A stretch of DNA of 64,000 bases. Origin: UMGS1649 sp045534225. GTDB taxonomy: Bacteria > Bacillota > Clostridia > TANB77 > CAG-465. Below are positions 9,550-19,271 of the stretch, one piece after another. The stretch lies in NCBI GenBank assembly GCA_045534225.1, contig JAZSJJ010000011.1:62001-126000 (forward strand). Direction: 5' to 3'. Both the position numbers and the translations under genes were made by a program. The stretch's first letter is position 1; each line of letters starts with the position of its first letter. The notes beneath the pieces are model-generated. The model ran no database searches. It was not told the DNA's origin and worked only from the letters and a program-made list of their open reading frames with translations.

Positions 9550-9717
9550 CTAGACTCGATTTATTACGTATATTACTATTAGCGCTATGACGCAGACGAC
9601 AAAACCACTAGTTCCACTTAACTTGTTTAAACTAGTGTTCTTATCTAATATATCTGATTTAAAAAATATTATCATGATTGCTATTACTAATATTATTAGC
9701 GCTATTATTATGTCCAT
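9550..9717 (-). CDS. Small two-helix membrane protein (55 aa)
   Basis: This short ORF lies between divIVA and valS, in a 350-base stretch otherwise empty. It starts with ATG after a GAGGG RBS. The product has two hydrophobic helices (residues 3-19 and 39-53) around a polar loop with KSDILDKNTS. Codons follow the ATA-rich style of its neighbours. It is not recognised and could be a small division- or envelope-associated protein given its place behind sepF/divIVA (inference). The size leaves some doubt that it is expressed. Confidence 0.6.
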   Translation of the reverse strand: MDIIIALIILVIAIMIIFFKSDILDKNTSLNKLSGTSGFVVCVIALIVIYVINRV

Positions 9718-9784
9718 TTTTTACCCTCAAAATTACATATAATATATTACCACAGAAGGTGGGAAAGGTCAAGGAATATGCAGA

Positions 9785-9820
9785 AAAGAAGAGCGGTAAG
9801 ACTTGCTTTCCGCTCTTTTA
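9785..9820 (-). terminator. Terminator after divIVA
   Basis: The AAGAGCGG (9789-9796) and CCGCTCTT (9810-9817) stem is followed by a T run on the minus strand. Confidence 0.8.
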
Positions 9821-9828
9821 TTTCTATA

Positions 9829-10713
9829 TTAATCTTCCTCGTTATCTAAAGCTTTAATTTGACCTTCTAATAATTCTTTAAATTTCGCTTTATATTCTTT
9901 ATATAACTCTTTCTTTTCTTTTAATTTATCTTCGTATTTATCCATTTTTTCTGAAATTTCTTCAGTAAATTCCTTAAAGCTCTTTTCTTTTTCCGCTAGC
10001 TCTTCATTAAGTTCTGAAACTCTAGCTTTACATTCAGCTTCTTTTCTTTCAATTATTTCATTCCATTCATTAACAACTTTTTCTTTTGCTACTCTAGTTT
10101 CTTCAACCGTCTTTTCCTTGAAAGCTTTTGCTTCTTCTTTTGCTGTTTCTTTAGCTAGTTTTATTTCTTCCAAAGTTTTTGCTTTTAATGCTTTAGCCTC
10201 GCTTTCTACATTTTCTTTCGCTATACGAAGTTCTTCGATTGTCTTTTCTTTGAAAGCTTTTGCTTCTTCTTTTACCTCTCTTGCTTCTTCTATTGTTTTA
10301 TTTTTTACAGCTTTTGCATCATCTAATTCTTTTTGTTTGAATGCTTTTACTTCTTCTATTGTATTTTCTCTTATAGTTTTTAACTCTTCATTTGTTTTTG
10401 CTTTCATTTCATTAGTTTCAAGAATTGCTTTTTCTTTTAACGCGCTTATCTCTGAAGTTGCAGTATATTTCATAGCTTTTGCTTCTTCTTTTGCATTTTC
10501 TAATGTTTTTTCTATTCCATCTTCTAAAGATTTGTAATATGCTATCTTTTCTTTACCTTTTTCTATTTCATCTTTAAGGTCGCTGTTTTCTTTTATTAAA
10601 GCTTCGTAATCGTCTAAGATTTTTTCTATGAATAATTCTACATCATTTACATCATATCCGCCTATTGCTGCTTTCTTAAATACTTTGTTTTCTATATCTG
10701 TTGGTGTTAACAT
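9829..10713 (-). CDS. DivIVA-domain coiled-coil protein
   Basis: DivIVA-family proteins bind curved membrane at poles and septa. Residues 1-60 match the family start (LTPTDIENKVFKKA...GYDVNDVELFIEKILDDYE). The rest of the 294 residues is a long coiled coil with imperfect ~22-residue repeats of the type EEAKAFKEKTIEELRIAKE (about residues 75-215). This is a longer and more repetitive tail than in Bacillus DivIVA (164 aa). The RBS AAGGAA precedes the ATG. It lies directly downstream of sepF, the usual cell-division context. Confidence 0.92.
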   Translation of the reverse strand: MLTPTDIENKVFKKAAIGGYDVNDVELFIEKILDDYEALIKENSDLKDEIEKGKEKIAYYKSLEDGIEKTLENAKEEAKAMKYTATSEISALKEKAILETNEMKAKTNEELKTIRENTIEEVKAFKQKELDDAKAVKNKTIEEAREVKEEAKAFKEKTIEELRIAKENVESEAKALKAKTLEEIKLAKETAKEEAKAFKEKTVEETRVAKEKVVNEWNEIIERKEAECKARVSELNEELAEKEKSFKEFTEEISEKMDKYEDKLKEKKELYKEYKAKFKELLEGQIKALDNEED

Positions 10714-10751
10714 TTATTCCTTCCCCCTATACTTCGTCTATGCTGTTAATA

Positions 10752-10787
10752 TAAAAAGTGTGGTATGCATATTTGCCTACCACTCTT
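10752..10787 (-). terminator. Hairpin between sepF and divIVA
   Basis: AGTGTGGTA pairs with TACCACTCT (one mismatch) and is followed by a T run on the minus strand. It may only partly terminate, adjusting divIVA relative to sepF. Confidence 0.6.
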
Positions 10788-10798
10788 CATTTGTTTTA

Positions 10799-11311
10799 TT
10801 ATTTCATCCATGAGAATGAAAGTTTGCTTCTATATTGTGCTTTTTCTATATCATTTTGAATTTCAACATTCTTTGGAGTTATTAAATATATTAAAGATGA
10901 GATTTTTTGCATACTTCCATCTATAACATATGTAGCACCGCTTAAAAAATCTATTATTCTTCTTTGATCGTCTTTAGTTACTGTTTCAAGATTTACTATA
11001 ACTGATCTTCTATCTTTTAAGTGCTCGCTTATTTCCTTTACATCATCAAAGCATTGTGGTTCTGTTATAACCATTTTAGAAGATGTAACGACCGGACTTG
11101 CCCCTGTCATTGGAAGTACTTTTGCACTTCTAGATATCTTTTCTTCTTCTTCATTTCTATTTGTAAATCTATTTGCAAAATAACCAACTTTCACTGGTTG
11201 TTTCACTTCTACAGTTTCGTTAACTGTTTCCTCTTCCACATATTCTTCTTCATCAATTGGTTCTGCTAATCCTAGCATACCCATAAATTTATTAATCATT
11301 GCTGCGCTCAT
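10799..11311 (-). CDS. sepF: Cell division protein SepF
   Basis: SepF links FtsZ filaments to the membrane. The 170-residue product has the N-terminal amphipathic helix (AAMINKFMGMLGL), an acidic linker rich in E and V, and the C-terminal core with VIVNLETVTKDDQRRIIDFLSG and YLITPKNVEI typical of SepF. A longer frame to 11368 exists, but the GAGAGGGG ribosome site fits the ATG at 11311. A sigmaA promoter lies just upstream, so this is the first gene of the sepF-divIVA-valS group. Confidence 0.93.
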   Translation of the reverse strand: MSAAMINKFMGMLGLAEPIDEEEYVEEETVNETVEVKQPVKVGYFANRFTNRNEEEEKISRSAKVLPMTGASPVVTSSKMVITEPQCFDDVKEISEHLKDRRSVIVNLETVTKDDQRRIIDFLSGATYVIDGSMQKISSLIYLITPKNVEIQNDIEKAQYRSKLSFSWMK

Positions 11312-11339
11312 TACATAACCCCTCTCATCATATATCGTT

Positions 11340-11368
11340 ATAATACTATATAAAATTTCAAATTGCAA
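11340..11368 (-). promoter_or_regulatory. SigmaA promoter of sepF
   Basis: On the minus strand TTGCAA, 17 bases, then TATTAT; the start is predicted about 20 bases before the SepF ATG. Confidence 0.65.
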
Positions 11369-11439
11369 TATATTTTAAGCGATTTTTTCAAAACTTTTAC
11401 ATATTTATATAAAGTTACAATTTTCTACATTTTTTGCAG

Positions 11440-11901
11440 TTAAATATCATTTATGTCTGTACCTCTAAATCCGTAATATCTTACACCTTTGTATTCAAAA
11501 CCTTTTAAGTAATATACATTATTTGTATTTTCTGCAACCAAGAAAACATCTAGATTTTCTGTATTTCCCTCTCCCATATTTATACTTTCTGTTGTAAGCT
11601 TATTTAAATCTAATACATACAACGTATTATTCGCATCACCATTGTTTGTTATTAGCTCTTTTAATACTGTATTCATTCCAGCTTGTGATACTATTTCATT
11701 TTTTACTGGTAATGTCCCATTCTTTTTAACATATATATTAATATCATCTGAAAGTCTTAACATTTTACTTGTAAATTCCTCATAAGATGCTGTTTTTATA
11801 GCTCTTACTCCAGCGACTGTTGATACAGAAACTAATATTAACATTATTACAATTGCTATGCTTAACGTAGATACTGTAATACCTCTTTTCATTTTACTCA
11901 T
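11440..11901 (-). CDS. Pseudopilin-like membrane-anchored protein
   Basis: The 153-residue product begins with a basic stretch and KRG followed by a single hydrophobic helix (ITVSTLSIAIVIMLILVS), resembling a prepilin signal but lacking Glu at +5. The mature part has a short helical stalk (TSKMLRLSDDINIYVKKNG) and a small beta domain ending YKGVRYYGFRGTDINDI. It differs in sequence from the four other pilin-like proteins of the window. The RBS GGAGAG supports the ATG. It lies 9 bases after the HlyD-like gene and so shares its operon. Its role is unknown. Confidence 0.7.
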   Translation of the reverse strand: MSKMKRGITVSTLSIAIVIMLILVSVSTVAGVRAIKTASYEEFTSKMLRLSDDINIYVKKNGTLPVKNEIVSQAGMNTVLKELITNNGDANNTLYVLDLNKLTTESINMGEGNTENLDVFLVAENTNNVYYLKGFEYKGVRYYGFRGTDINDI

Positions 11902-11910
11902 GTTACTCTC

Positions 11911-13143
11911 CTACTTTTTATTCTTATTAACTTTTAATATTATTCTATCATGTAACTTTATTTTATAATCCGTTTCTATTTCTAGTTCTTCTAGTTCAGC
12001 TTTATCGTAATTCGTTACTATAGAATACTTTTCATTTTGTCTTACTATTTTAACAGGTACTTTAACTATTTCTGAATACTTAACCGCATAAATATAATTT
12101 GCTTCTTTTCCCTCATATTTATTTAATAGTTCGTTCATTACAACCAGTCCTGTTTTTTGCCACCAAACAATTTCTATTTCTATTTTTCTTTGTTCTACAA
12201 TATTCTCTATTCCATTGGTAACCTTAAAATACAGTTCGTAGCCATCTTCTACTTCTTCAATCTTTGATAAATCTGCTTCAATTATTTGATTGTTAGTTTC
12301 AACAAGTCTTATATCATATGAAAAACCTTTTTTTACATACTCTTTATTCTCTAGTCCTACTTTAGTAACTATATATGCTTCATAATTATTTACTATTTTA
12401 ATATCTGTGTTATTTACTAAATCGCTAGAATCTACATAACTCTTTATTAGTGAATAACTTAAGTTGTCTATGTTGCTTGCTGATAATTTATCTTCTAATC
12501 CATCAGTTTTATATGATACTAAGCCTGTAATTGGAGCTAATATGTTATCATTTGATTTTTTTGCTTGAGATTCATATTTGTTTCTATCTTCAATAAGCTT
12601 TTTAATCTCTGCTCCATCTGGGCTTAATTCTCCAATTATTCCAGCTCTTTTATTTATATAAGAATTTATACGTTGCTTATATTCTTGCATTTTGGAATAT
12701 GATGTTTCATGTATACTCTCTTTTACTAAAGAATATATTGTTTTGTCTATAGCATCTATTTCACTTGAATATATTGGAGGCAAATCTTTCATTAATTCTA
12801 AAATTTCTTTATCCATTTTAGCTAATGTTTCTTCGTAATTGCTATATTCTTCTCCTCTATATGTAGCAACTATTCCACCTTTTGGTACTTTGGAACCTTC
12901 CGCTGTTACCGGCACTAACACTTTGGTTACATCTTTTTCTATTAATGCTTCGTTTTTTACTACATATGCTGTATACAAACCAGATTTTTCTATAGTTCCA
13001 TTTTCTAAAAGCATACGTTCATCTTTAGGACTTAATGTAAAAAACAAAGTAAGTAGTATTAAAGCGATAAAAAGCACTCCTGCAACATATCCTGCAGGAT
13101 TAGCTTTTACATCCAACTTTTTAATATTACTTACCTTCTTCAT
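11911..13143 (-). CDS. HlyD-family-like adaptor protein
   Basis: The 410-residue product has one N-terminal membrane helix (~residues 18-38), then a hairpin of two helices (residues ~95-185) flanked by lipoyl-like beta segments (LVPVTAEGSKVPKGGIVATY and ILAPITGLVSYKTDGLE). This is the layout of membrane-fusion adaptors such as HlyD. No ATPase or permease lies beside it. The gene overlaps the miaA 3' end by 17 bases; the nearest AAGGAG lies about 16 bases from the ATG, so the start is uncertain or coupled. Location beside sepF is common in clostridia (recollection, not checked). Substrate unknown. Confidence 0.75.
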   Translation of the reverse strand: MKKVSNIKKLDVKANPAGYVAGVLFIALILLTLFFTLSPKDERMLLENGTIEKSGLYTAYVVKNEALIEKDVTKVLVPVTAEGSKVPKGGIVATYRGEEYSNYEETLAKMDKEILELMKDLPPIYSSEIDAIDKTIYSLVKESIHETSYSKMQEYKQRINSYINKRAGIIGELSPDGAEIKKLIEDRNKYESQAKKSNDNILAPITGLVSYKTDGLEDKLSASNIDNLSYSLIKSYVDSSDLVNNTDIKIVNNYEAYIVTKVGLENKEYVKKGFSYDIRLVETNNQIIEADLSKIEEVEDGYELYFKVTNGIENIVEQRKIEIEIVWWQKTGLVVMNELLNKYEGKEANYIYAVKYSEIVKVPVKIVRQNEKYSIVTNYDKAELEELEIETDYKIKLHDRIILKVNKNKK

Positions 13144-14068
13144 TATATCTATCTATAATCTCCTTAACTATTTCTTCTTTAGATTTAGAAGCATCTACTA
13201 CAAACTTATCTCCTAACTTCTTAAACCACGTTATTTGTCTTTTAGCATAATTTCTAGATTTTTGTTTTAATACTTCTGTACATTCTTCTAACGAATTTGT
13301 TCCATCAAGATAATTAAAGAACTCTTTGTATCCGATAGCTTGTACCGCAGTTAATTTTTCATCCTTTAATGGATAAAGCAACTTAACTTCATCTAGTATT
13401 CCTTGCTCTAGCATTATATCTACTCTTCTATTTATTCTATCATATAACAAAGGTCTTGGCATATCAAGAAATACAGTTAAAAAATTATACTTGCTAGGAT
13501 TTTTATACCATAAATCGTTCTTTTCATCTATGCTGCTTTTTTCTATGCCTAACATGTTTAATTTAATTGCTCTTATTAATCTCTTACCATTACCTTTACC
13601 TATTTTTATTGCAGCTTCTTTATCCATGTTATAAAGAATTTCATAAATTTCATCTGGAGTTTTGCCGTCTGTTAATTTTTCTAGTTTTGTATTTACTTCT
13701 TTTTCTAGAGCTTCATCAAACTTATTAAACTCCATATTATTTACTACTGCATTAATGTACAAACCAGTACCACCAACTATTATTGGTGTTTTACCTTTAG
13801 CTAATACTTCATCTAATTTCTCATAGCACAAATCCTTGTAATTGCTTACACTAAAGTTTTTATCGTAGTCTATAATATCTATTAATTCATGCTTAATGCC
13901 ATCAGCTTCTGTTTCTGTTACCTTTGCAGTGCCAACATCTAGCTTTTTATATATTTGCATAGAGTCTGCCGAAATAACTACACCATTTAGTTTTTTAGCA
14001 AGCTCTATACCTATACCACTTTTTCCAGAAGCTGTTGGTCCTGTTATTACTATTACTGTATTTTTCAT
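13127..14068 (-). CDS. miaA: tRNA dimethylallyltransferase MiaA
   Basis: MiaA adds the isopentenyl group to A37 of tRNAs that read UNN codons. The 313 residues start with the P-loop GPTASGKSG, followed by SADSMQIYKKLDVGTAK (substrate-binding DSMQ), GGTGLYINA and QITWFKK, all diagnostic. The length is normal. The gene follows mutL by two bases, uses an AAGGAAG ribosome site embedded in the mutL end, and overlaps the following gene. mutL-miaA is a common arrangement. Confidence 0.96.
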   Translation of the reverse strand: MKNTVIVITGPTASGKSGIGIELAKKLNGVVISADSMQIYKKLDVGTAKVTETEADGIKHELIDIIDYDKNFSVSNYKDLCYEKLDEVLAKGKTPIIVGGTGLYINAVVNNMEFNKFDEALEKEVNTKLEKLTDGKTPDEIYEILYNMDKEAAIKIGKGNGKRLIRAIKLNMLGIEKSSIDEKNDLWYKNPSKYNFLTVFLDMPRPLLYDRINRRVDIMLEQGILDEVKLLYPLKDEKLTAVQAIGYKEFFNYLDGTNSLEECTEVLKQKSRNYAKRQITWFKKLGDKFVVDASKSKEEIVKEIIDRYNEEGK

Positions 14069-14070
14069 TA

Positions 14071-15987
14071 TTACTTCCTTGCAAATCTTCTTTCTATTTC
14101 ATACTTACTTATCTCATAAGCAGTTGGTCTACCATGTGGACAAGTAAACGGTCTATCTAATTTAACCATTTTATCTATTAAAGCAACATGTTCCGTAGCA
14201 GTTAGTTTCATATTTCCTTTAACCGCTGCTTTACACGCAATTGTTGCTAAGAATCTTTCTTCTCTTTCCTCTTTAGTAGTTTTAGATTCCATTCTAAGTT
14301 CATCTAAAGTATCTTTGAATAATTCTACGTAATCCATATCATATCCAATGTTTGGAACACCAGATATTTTTATCATATTATCTCCAAACTCTTCTAATTC
14401 AAAACCAGTTTCTTCAAACAACTCTTTATTTCTTAAAACTAGTTCTTGTTCATTATGTTTAAGTTCTACTAAAGATGGAATTAATAACATTTGAGTTTCT
14501 TTAGATTTCGAATAATACATTTCTTTAATTTGTTCATACAACAGTCTTTCATGTGCTGCATGTTGATCTATTATATACAACTTTTCCTCTATTTCTATAA
14601 GGATATATGTATCAAATAAAGAACCTACATATTTATAATTTATCTTTGTTTCATATTCATTCTTTTCCTCTTCGTTTACACTATCTACTATGTCCTTTAT
14701 CTCTAAGATACCCTCTTTACCCACATATTCCACTTCTCTTGTTAATGTTGGTACTGTATATGTGTTTACTTGAATTGGCGTTTCTTCGCTTGACTCTGCT
14801 GTTTCCACAACCGGTGTTATTCCTTGCGTTTCTTCTTCTTTATTATCCACAGTATCTACAGAAAACATTGGTGTTACTGGTGCTGCAACAGTTTCTTCTA
14901 CTTTACTTATAACGTTTGTTACAACTTTTTCTACATCTACATTAGGAACACTTGTATACTCAGGCTTAATTTCCACAGCAAAAGGGCTTGTCCTTTTGTG
15001 ATAATCTAAAAGAGCATTAGTTACACCATGATAAATTGTATCAAAAACATCTGATTCGTGTTCAAATTTAACTTCTAGCTTAGCTGGATGTACATTTACA
15101 TCTACTTCACTTGGAGATAAATCTAGATTTAATATTGCAAACGGGAATTTACCAATATTTAAATTTTGTTCAAATGCTTTTTCTAAAGCTGTCATTAATG
15201 TTTTATCTTTTACATATCTTCCATTAATATATGTAAATTCATATTGTCTTGTTGATCTTGATGTTTTAGGGCTCCCTATTACTCCAGATACCTTCATAGA
15301 TTTATATTCGTATTCTACTGGTATAAGTTCACTTGCAATGTCTTTTCCAAATATGTTATATACAGCAAGTTTTATATCTCCACTACCCGTAGTGTTTATT
15401 ACTTGTTTATTGTTACTTACAAACTTGAAAGATATTTCTGGATGTATTATTGCCATCCTAGTTATTACATCTTCTATATATCCTGCTTCAGTATAATCTT
15501 TCTTTAAGAATTTATATCTTGCTGGTACATTAAAGAATACATTTTCTACAGTAATTGTTGTTCCTTTATTTGATGCAATTTCTTCTAACTCTAATGTCTT
15601 TCCACCTTCAATTACAATTCTAGTACCAGTAGGTTCATCCTTGGTTTTTGTTTCCATAGTAACTTTAGCAATACTCGCTACTGATGCTAAAGCTTCTCCT
15701 CTGAACCCTAAGGATGTTATTTTCAATATATCTGATTCTTTTCTAATTTTACTTGTCGCATGACGTTCAAAGGCAATTTCAACATCATCTGCTGCTATTC
15801 CCTTTCCATTATCTGATATCTTAATATAACTTATTCCACCATTTTTTATTTCTACAGCTATATGCGTAGCACCTGCATCTATAGAGTTTTCTACTAATTC
15901 TTTAACTATTGATGCTGGTCTGTCTACAACCTCACCCGCTGCTATTTTATTAATTGTATTATCATCTAAAATTGCAATTAATCCCAT
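14071..15987 (-). CDS. mutL: DNA mismatch repair protein MutL
   Basis: MutL couples mismatch recognition by MutS to strand incision. The GHKL ATPase N-terminus shows ENSIDAG, DNGKGI and GFRGEALASV. After a variable Thr/Glu/Val-rich linker (~residues 340-430), the C-terminal endonuclease domain keeps the metal-binding DQHAAHERLLYE and CPHGRPTAYEI, so this MutL should nick DNA, as in bacteria lacking MutH. Length 638. The RBS TAGGAGA supports the ATG. mutS lies about 5 kb upstream on the same strand, separated by two unrelated surface genes. Confidence 0.97.
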   Translation of the reverse strand: MGLIAILDDNTINKIAAGEVVDRPASIVKELVENSIDAGATHIAVEIKNGGISYIKISDNGKGIAADDVEIAFERHATSKIRKESDILKITSLGFRGEALASVASIAKVTMETKTKDEPTGTRIVIEGGKTLELEEIASNKGTTITVENVFFNVPARYKFLKKDYTEAGYIEDVITRMAIIHPEISFKFVSNNKQVINTTGSGDIKLAVYNIFGKDIASELIPVEYEYKSMKVSGVIGSPKTSRSTRQYEFTYINGRYVKDKTLMTALEKAFEQNLNIGKFPFAILNLDLSPSEVDVNVHPAKLEVKFEHESDVFDTIYHGVTNALLDYHKRTSPFAVEIKPEYTSVPNVDVEKVVTNVISKVEETVAAPVTPMFSVDTVDNKEEETQGITPVVETAESSEETPIQVNTYTVPTLTREVEYVGKEGILEIKDIVDSVNEEEKNEYETKINYKYVGSLFDTYILIEIEEKLYIIDQHAAHERLLYEQIKEMYYSKSKETQMLLIPSLVELKHNEQELVLRNKELFEETGFELEEFGDNMIKISGVPNIGYDMDYVELFKDTLDELRMESKTTKEEREERFLATIACKAAVKGNMKLTATEHVALIDKMVKLDRPFTCPHGRPTAYEISKYEIERRFARK

Positions 15988-15988
15988 A

Positions 15989-16615
15989 TTATTCTCCTAA
16001 CAATTCCTTAATTACTGCCTCTACTTTTTCTTCTGCTTCTTCTATATATTTATTTAACTTATCTTTTGGAATTACCTTTGTTGTGTCCATTTCTTTAACG
16101 TCTCTCATAATATCATTCTTTTCTAAAAACTCATATTCTTTATCTGTCATTATTTCTTTAAGTTGTTCTTTAAGTTTTTCATAATCTAGCTCACATCTTT
16201 TAACCATATACGAATTTATCTTGGCATAATCTTCATATATATCTTTGCTAAATTCTTCAGCAGAATGCACACTATTATCTGCTAAATATTGTTTCTTACC
16301 TTCTTCCAATTTAGTTGCAAAACTAGGAATGTACTTTTCAAACCAAAGCAAATCTTCTATTAAATGTGCAATATATCCAAGTCGAACTTCTCTATCTATG
16401 TCTGCACTTAGCATCGCTATTGCATCATCTATTACCGGCAATCTCTTTACACCATCTTTATCTTCAAATGTTTTTAAGAAGTGTGTTCCTGTTCTATCTC
16501 CTGTTTCCATTTTTACTAAGTCTGGTAATATACTACCATATATAAACTTAACAGATAAATTTAATTTTCTTCTTACCTTCTCTGTTATTCCAATATGCAT
16601 TAAATACGATCCCAT
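15989..16615 (-). CDS. Zinc-dependent phospholipase C-like protein
   Basis: The 208-residue product has GSILPDL near residue 27, a THFLKTF segment, RLGYIAHLIEDLLWF near residue 100 and scattered His/Asp/Glu that could bind metal. This resembles the zinc-dependent phospholipase C/S1-P1-like fold seen in many uncharacterised clostridial proteins. There is no clear signal peptide, so it may be cytoplasmic. A charged helical C-terminus follows. The start has an AGAGG ribosome site. It sits one base from mutL and is probably cotranscribed. Activity is inferred only from the motif pattern. Confidence 0.6.
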   Translation of the reverse strand: MGSYLMHIGITEKVRRKLNLSVKFIYGSILPDLVKMETGDRTGTHFLKTFEDKDGVKRLPVIDDAIAMLSADIDREVRLGYIAHLIEDLLWFEKYIPSFATKLEEGKKQYLADNSVHSAEEFSKDIYEDYAKINSYMVKRCELDYEKLKEQLKEIMTDKEYEFLEKNDIMRDVKEMDTTKVIPKDKLNKYIEEAEEKVEAVIKELLGE

Positions 16616-16693
16616 TTTAACCTCTTCTTTATACTCTATCTCGAGTATATTATATATATTTAATGTAGATTTTTCAAGAAATATGCAGAAAAA

Positions 16694-16722
16694 GAGAGAA
16701 GATACATATAAATATCTTCTCC
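16694..16722 (-). terminator. Terminator after the GLUG-repeat gene
   Basis: GAGAAGATA (16696-16704) pairs with TATCTTCTC (16713-16721), with T-rich sequence following on the minus strand. Confidence 0.7.
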
Positions 16723-16733
16723 TGTTCTTTTAA

Positions 16734-19247
16734 TTATTTTAATATTTCATTTGTTGCTGTAACTCTAGTTATTCCGTCTTTTGTATATTCTACATTAATT
16801 TTGTAAAGTTGTGGTGTTGAAGATGAGTAGTTAAATAATTCTGTTCCTAGAACACCTTGCATAAATGCATTTGTCATGCTAGCTTTATCCATTGCTGTTC
16901 CTACATCTGATGAAACGCCAGATACATAGTATACATTACTTATTTCTGTAGTTGCTAATTTATTTGCTATAACCCCATATTTATTTGTACCTGTTATAGC
17001 TCCCATATTTATACTATTTTTAACACCTGCTAAAGAACCAACTAAACCTGCTGAATTTAATCCTTTAACTTCACCTATGTTATATGCGTTTGTTATTTGT
17101 TTTGCTAAGCCTAATGTTTCTGAATTTCTTACATCATATGCTCCTAATATGCCTCCAGCGTATCCATCAACCGCTTCAATAACTCCCGTATTATATACGC
17201 CCTTTATATACTCGCCGTCATATGATTCAACCAATTCATTCGCATCTTCGCCTACAGGATAAATATTCCCAACAATTCCTCCTGCAAAGTTATTAGTCTT
17301 TACACTTCCTGAATTTAAGCAATTATATATATATACATATGCTCCTTTAGTTCCAACAATTCCAGCCGCTCCATATGCTTCGGCCGCTGTCATGTTTCCA
17401 TATCCATCTATATTGCCGCGATTAATATTGTTAAATAAAACCGTTGTACCATTACAATTTGCTACTATGCCAGCAACTCTAAACGCTCCTTTTTCAGTCT
17501 TTATCGTTCCATTGTTTACATTGTTCGAAACTTCTAACGAAATTTTAGTTTGAGCAGCGTTACATATTGCTAGTATTCCGCCAACCCATTTTTGTTCACC
17601 TTGTACTGTACCATTATTTATATTTCCAGATATTTTAGAAAGTCCATCAACACTATTAACAAAAGCTACAATTCCTGATGAGCAATAACTTTTAGCTAAA
17701 ACTTCTCCATTATTTACATTGTTCAATATGTTAGAATTATAATCTATCTGTCCTACAATTCCTCCTGCAAATTTTGTATTAGATAAAATCTTACCGCTAT
17801 TTACATTATCTTTTACTGTAACTGACTTCATGCCATAAGCTAAAATACCAGACGCATATTCTGCAGTGGTTGTTATATTTCCAGTATTTTTATTATTTAA
17901 TACCGTAGTTTCATCTGCTGCACCACCTACTATTCCGCCTGCAAAAAGTGTTTCTGTACTTATATTACCACTATTTGTATTATTATATACTAGAGATGTA
18001 GCGTTAACTACACCTACAATCCCACCTACAAAATCGCTGCCAGAATTTACATTACCATGATTGATATTATTTGTTATAGTATTTGTAACATTACTATTTC
18101 CTACAATTCCCCCGGCGTAACCTGAAGCTCCTTCTACAGTTCCATTATTAAGGTTGTTAGTTAGCTCGGCAGAAGTATTAGTAGCGCCTGCTATTCCTCC
18201 AGTTGCAAGTGCTTCGCCTATGATTTTGCCAGAATTACTATTATATGTAACTTTTGTAGTTACTTGTGCTAATCCTACAATTCCTCCTGCAAAGTTGCCA
18301 GTTGCTTTAATTGTTCCGCTATTACTACATTTTGTTACTGTATCTCCTTCAGATAGTTGCGATACTATTCCAGCTGCTTCGGTTTCTGTTGCTATAGCTG
18401 TTGTATTTACATTATGACAATTTTCTATTACTGCTGGGGTCGTTCCTACCGCACGTGTTGACGCTATAATAGCTGAAGCGCAATTAAGTGCTTTTACATA
18501 GCTATTCTTTACCGTTAAATTCTTTACAGAATATCCGTTACCAATAAATCCGCCAAAGTTTACCGTTTGATTTACATACATTCCTCTTATTGTATGTCCT
18601 TTTCCATCAAATGTTCCTTTGAAATTCTTAGCGTTCACTACCCCTATTGGTTCCCATTTTCTGCTTTCATTTGCAGTTGTTTCCCAATTGTCTCCGTCTG
18701 GTCTTGCTCCAAAGTCTACATCACTTTCCAGATATATTGTCCAGCCTTCAAAAGTATTTGTTCCTGCATTTACTTGATCCGCTACCCATTTTAATTCTTC
18801 TGCAGAATATATATGCATTACTTTTGTACCTTCTGATGTACTTGCTGGTTGTTTACTATTTACTTTTTTGTTCCAAACTTCTACTTTTCCTTCTACTAAT
18901 TCTTTTCCATTGTACAACGTATATATTGCATTTCCTCTAGAGATGTACGCCATATCTGTCATTACAATTTCTGTTCCATCTGTTTCTATCTTCTTTACCG
19001 CTGTATTTTGTACACCGTTAATATCTTTTAATGCTTCTTCTAGATTTCCCATATTAGCTGTTTGGAAAGCCAAAGCCATTTCTAACTCTTCTTTTAGTGT
19101 TGCTGATTCCATGTTGTCCTTAGCCGTAGATGCTTTGTTAATTATTCCTGTATTTGACATCGTTATTACAACACTTGCTGCTAGTATTATCATAACTATT
19201 ATTGTTATTACTAGTACTATTAACGATATACCCGTTTTCTTTTTCAT
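16734..19247 (-). CDS. Pilin-like surface protein with GLUG beta-helix repeats
   Basis: The 837-residue product starts MKKKTG then ISLIVLVITIIVMIIL, the same pilin-like N-terminus as three other genes here, again lacking Glu5. A short helical region (~35-75) follows, then a laminin-G/lectin-like segment (GWTIYLESDVDFG, residues ~165-215). At ~235-730 at least twelve ~31-35-residue GLUG-type repeats (NNVNNG-x-I ... AGGIVG) predict a right-handed beta-helix. Unlike the other family members it lacks the shared AVDLTNEA stalk. It is probably an elongated surface or adhesin-like protein. The RBS AAGGAGA supports the ATG. Complement frames inside it are shadows. Confidence 0.88.
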   Translation of the reverse strand: MKKKTGISLIVLVITIIVMIILAASVVITMSNTGIINKASTAKDNMESATLKEELEMALAFQTANMGNLEEALKDINGVQNTAVKKIETDGTEIVMTDMAYISRGNAIYTLYNGKELVEGKVEVWNKKVNSKQPASTSEGTKVMHIYSAEELKWVADQVNAGTNTFEGWTIYLESDVDFGARPDGDNWETTANESRKWEPIGVVNAKNFKGTFDGKGHTIRGMYVNQTVNFGGFIGNGYSVKNLTVKNSYVKALNCASAIIASTRAVGTTPAVIENCHNVNTTAIATETEAAGIVSQLSEGDTVTKCSNSGTIKATGNFAGGIVGLAQVTTKVTYNSNSGKIIGEALATGGIAGATNTSAELTNNLNNGTVEGASGYAGGIVGNSNVTNTITNNINHGNVNSGSDFVGGIVGVVNATSLVYNNTNSGNISTETLFAGGIVGGAADETTVLNNKNTGNITTTAEYASGILAYGMKSVTVKDNVNSGKILSNTKFAGGIVGQIDYNSNILNNVNNGEVLAKSYCSSGIVAFVNSVDGLSKISGNINNGTVQGEQKWVGGILAICNAAQTKISLEVSNNVNNGTIKTEKGAFRVAGIVANCNGTTVLFNNINRGNIDGYGNMTAAEAYGAAGIVGTKGAYVYIYNCLNSGSVKTNNFAGGIVGNIYPVGEDANELVESYDGEYIKGVYNTGVIEAVDGYAGGILGAYDVRNSETLGLAKQITNAYNIGEVKGLNSAGLVGSLAGVKNSINMGAITGTNKYGVIANKLATTEISNVYYVSGVSSDVGTAMDKASMTNAFMQGVLGTELFNYSSSTPQLYKINVEYTKDGITRVTATNEILK

Positions 19248-19271
19248 GTGTTTTTCTCCTTTTTATTTGCT

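Noticed and set aside
9481..9828. T-box riboswitch before valS
   Set aside because: No AGGGTGG-type antiterminator sequence or specifier stem is visible; the stretch holds a small ORF and a terminator instead.
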